Positions 62,801 through 64,000 of a DNA stretch of 64,000 nt are shown piece after piece (position 1 is the stretch's first letter; each line of letters starts with the position of its first letter). The DNA is taken from NCBI GenBank assembly GCA_013399695.1, contig VXAU01000760.1, forward strand, positions 1,054,001 through 1,118,000, written 5' to 3'. The translations under genes and the position numbers were made by a program. Under the pieces are notes generated by a model that searched no databases, was not told the origin of the DNA, and saw nothing but the letters and a program-made list of their open reading frames with translations. This stretch comes from Formicarius rufipectus (lineage: Eukaryota > Chordata > Aves > Passeriformes > Formicariidae).

Positions 62801-64000
62801 AATAAGCTTGTCTAGTAAATCCAATTCAGTTTAGGGATGTCAGCATGCATGTCAAAGCAGCTCCAGTTTGAACTTGCAGGTAGGAATAGCCTTCAGGAGG
62901 CAGCTTGATTGCCACTGTGTCACAGTACGTGGCTGGCAGTTGGCAGGACTTGACTAGGTAAGCTCTGTTGAAAATTGCTTACAGGGAGAATCGAGAACCA
63001 TTTGGCAACAGAATGGAAACAGTGAACAAGTTACTGAATGATGGCTTTATTTCAGATTGTTTGCCAATGATAATTTTCAAGGAACCTTCTCAGCAGAAAG
63101 AAAACAAGGGAATAGGGAGATGATGTCAGCGTAGGAAAAAAAAAGTAAATTAGTAAAGGTTCACTCGTTTTTGCTTTTTGTCTTAGGACAATAACACCAG
63201 GCGACCACTACTGTGTTTCCAGCTCCACATCCCTGTAAAACAGCACATTTCTTTTCATGTCAAGTGACATTTTCTGTTAAGGCTATGACAGTTTAATTTC
63301 AGTTAACCACTGCTAACTGTGCGAACGTACAAAGGGAGCAGGCAGTCCCACAGTCATTGACTGTATATGTAAATCAAGCAATCTATTGTGTTGGGTCATT
63401 GGGGAGGATCTGGATTATTAAAAATGGGGGAAAAAAACCCTTAAAAAATAAAAAGTTCTTCCCCCATCTTTGTGAAAACCTTACTGCCTGACTGACACTT
63501 GTAAAACATTTAGTCTATAAATATGCAAAACTACCTGAGGCTGTAATAAGCTGAAATGGTAGAAGACGGAAACATTGTCATAATTTTGTTGTTGATTCAG
63601 TGTTTCAAGTGTATGTCTGTTAACTGACTCTATTCTGAGGTTTAACTATCTCTTCAATGCTATTGTTCATTTTCAGACATGCTAGTGTTGTCTAGACGCA
63701 TTGTAGGTACCTTATTTTTTTTGGAGCTGGATAGGACATTCTGAATTAGCTAGAAAACTGGAGATTCTGAAATGCACTGTACTCCTGAAAATATAAAAAA
63801 TGATCAATTTTTACCTCTTTGTAATTACTATCACTTTAAGTGCTTTATCCAGTATTCATCCTATAGAAATGCCAGTAACAGTTCTATTTATCGATAGAGT
63901 CAAGCATAGTTTATTCCTGAAATCCTATCAATGTGAGATCCTTTTTAAGTTCTAAGAGACCTATTGATTACAAATAACTACCAAGACCTTTAGTGATTTT

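Larger units (their letters stand above)
52766..64000. other. Non-coding sequence
   Basis: Unique A/T-rich DNA. A G-rich patch lies at about 55640-55960. The longest frame in the window, 58246-58683 from its first ATG, lacks any family motif. A strong splice acceptor ends at 58843. No gene is recognised. Confidence 0.6.

Noticed and set aside
1..64000. Bacterial, phage or CRISPR content
   Set aside because: There are no spaced identical repeats, no operon-like coding density, no ribosome-binding sites and no rRNA. CR1 relics and CpG depletion indicate vertebrate DNA.

Overview
This window reads as non-coding vertebrate nuclear DNA, most likely from a bird. Two fragments end in the characteristic 3' tail of chicken-repeat-1 (CR1) LINEs, the dominant avian/reptilian retrotransposon. 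One is on the plus strand at about 18.4-18.7 kb and one on the minus strand at about 7.0-7.1 kb. A clear reverse-oriented MIR-type SINE relic lies near 52.7 kb, with a weaker one near 31.1 kb. Base composition is A/T-rich and visibly CpG-poor, with no operon structure, no ribosome-binding sites and no densely packed reading frames. This fits a vertebrate intron or intergenic region and does not fit a bacterium, phage or virus. I do not recognise any exon of a known gene, any rRNA, tRNA or other standard ncRNA gene, or any CRISPR array.

Layout. From 0 to 15 kb there is mostly unique sequence with short A- or T-runs, one CR1 relic, a strong GC stem-loop at 8971-9016 and an 18-bp palindrome with back-to-back SOX-type cores at 13181. 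From 15 to 30 kb there are several long T/G arrays of (TTTG)n/(TTTTG)n type, the better CR1 copy, an old palindromic interspersed repeat near 23.4 kb, and a short assembly gap inside a T-run at 23.77 kb. At 27.1-27.9 kb there is an open minus-strand frame with a splice-donor match, two hairpins and a homeobox-site-rich stretch that looks like a conserved element. From 30 to 45 kb lie the weaker MIR relic, a well-formed candidate exon at 33220-33271, a second assembly gap in an A-run at 34.08 kb, and a block at 35.8-37.1 kb carrying an RFX X-box. From 45 to 64 kb lie A/C-rich arrays, the clear MIR relic, a minus-strand G-quadruplex motif at 53.97 kb, a perfect DR1 nuclear-receptor element next to a perfect hairpin at 56.0 kb, a strong splice acceptor at 58.84 kb, a nested hairpin at 60.1 kb and the last long T/G array at 62.7 kb.

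Interpretation. No set of genes works together here. The parts most likely to matter are candidate cis-regulatory segments and a few possible cryptic or tissue-restricted exons. I found no convincing new biological system. The best leads are the 27.1-27.9 kb block, the 35.8-37.1 kb block, the DR1/hairpin pair and the strand-biased T/G arrays. All functional statements are inference from motif matches and need cross-species alignment and transcript data.
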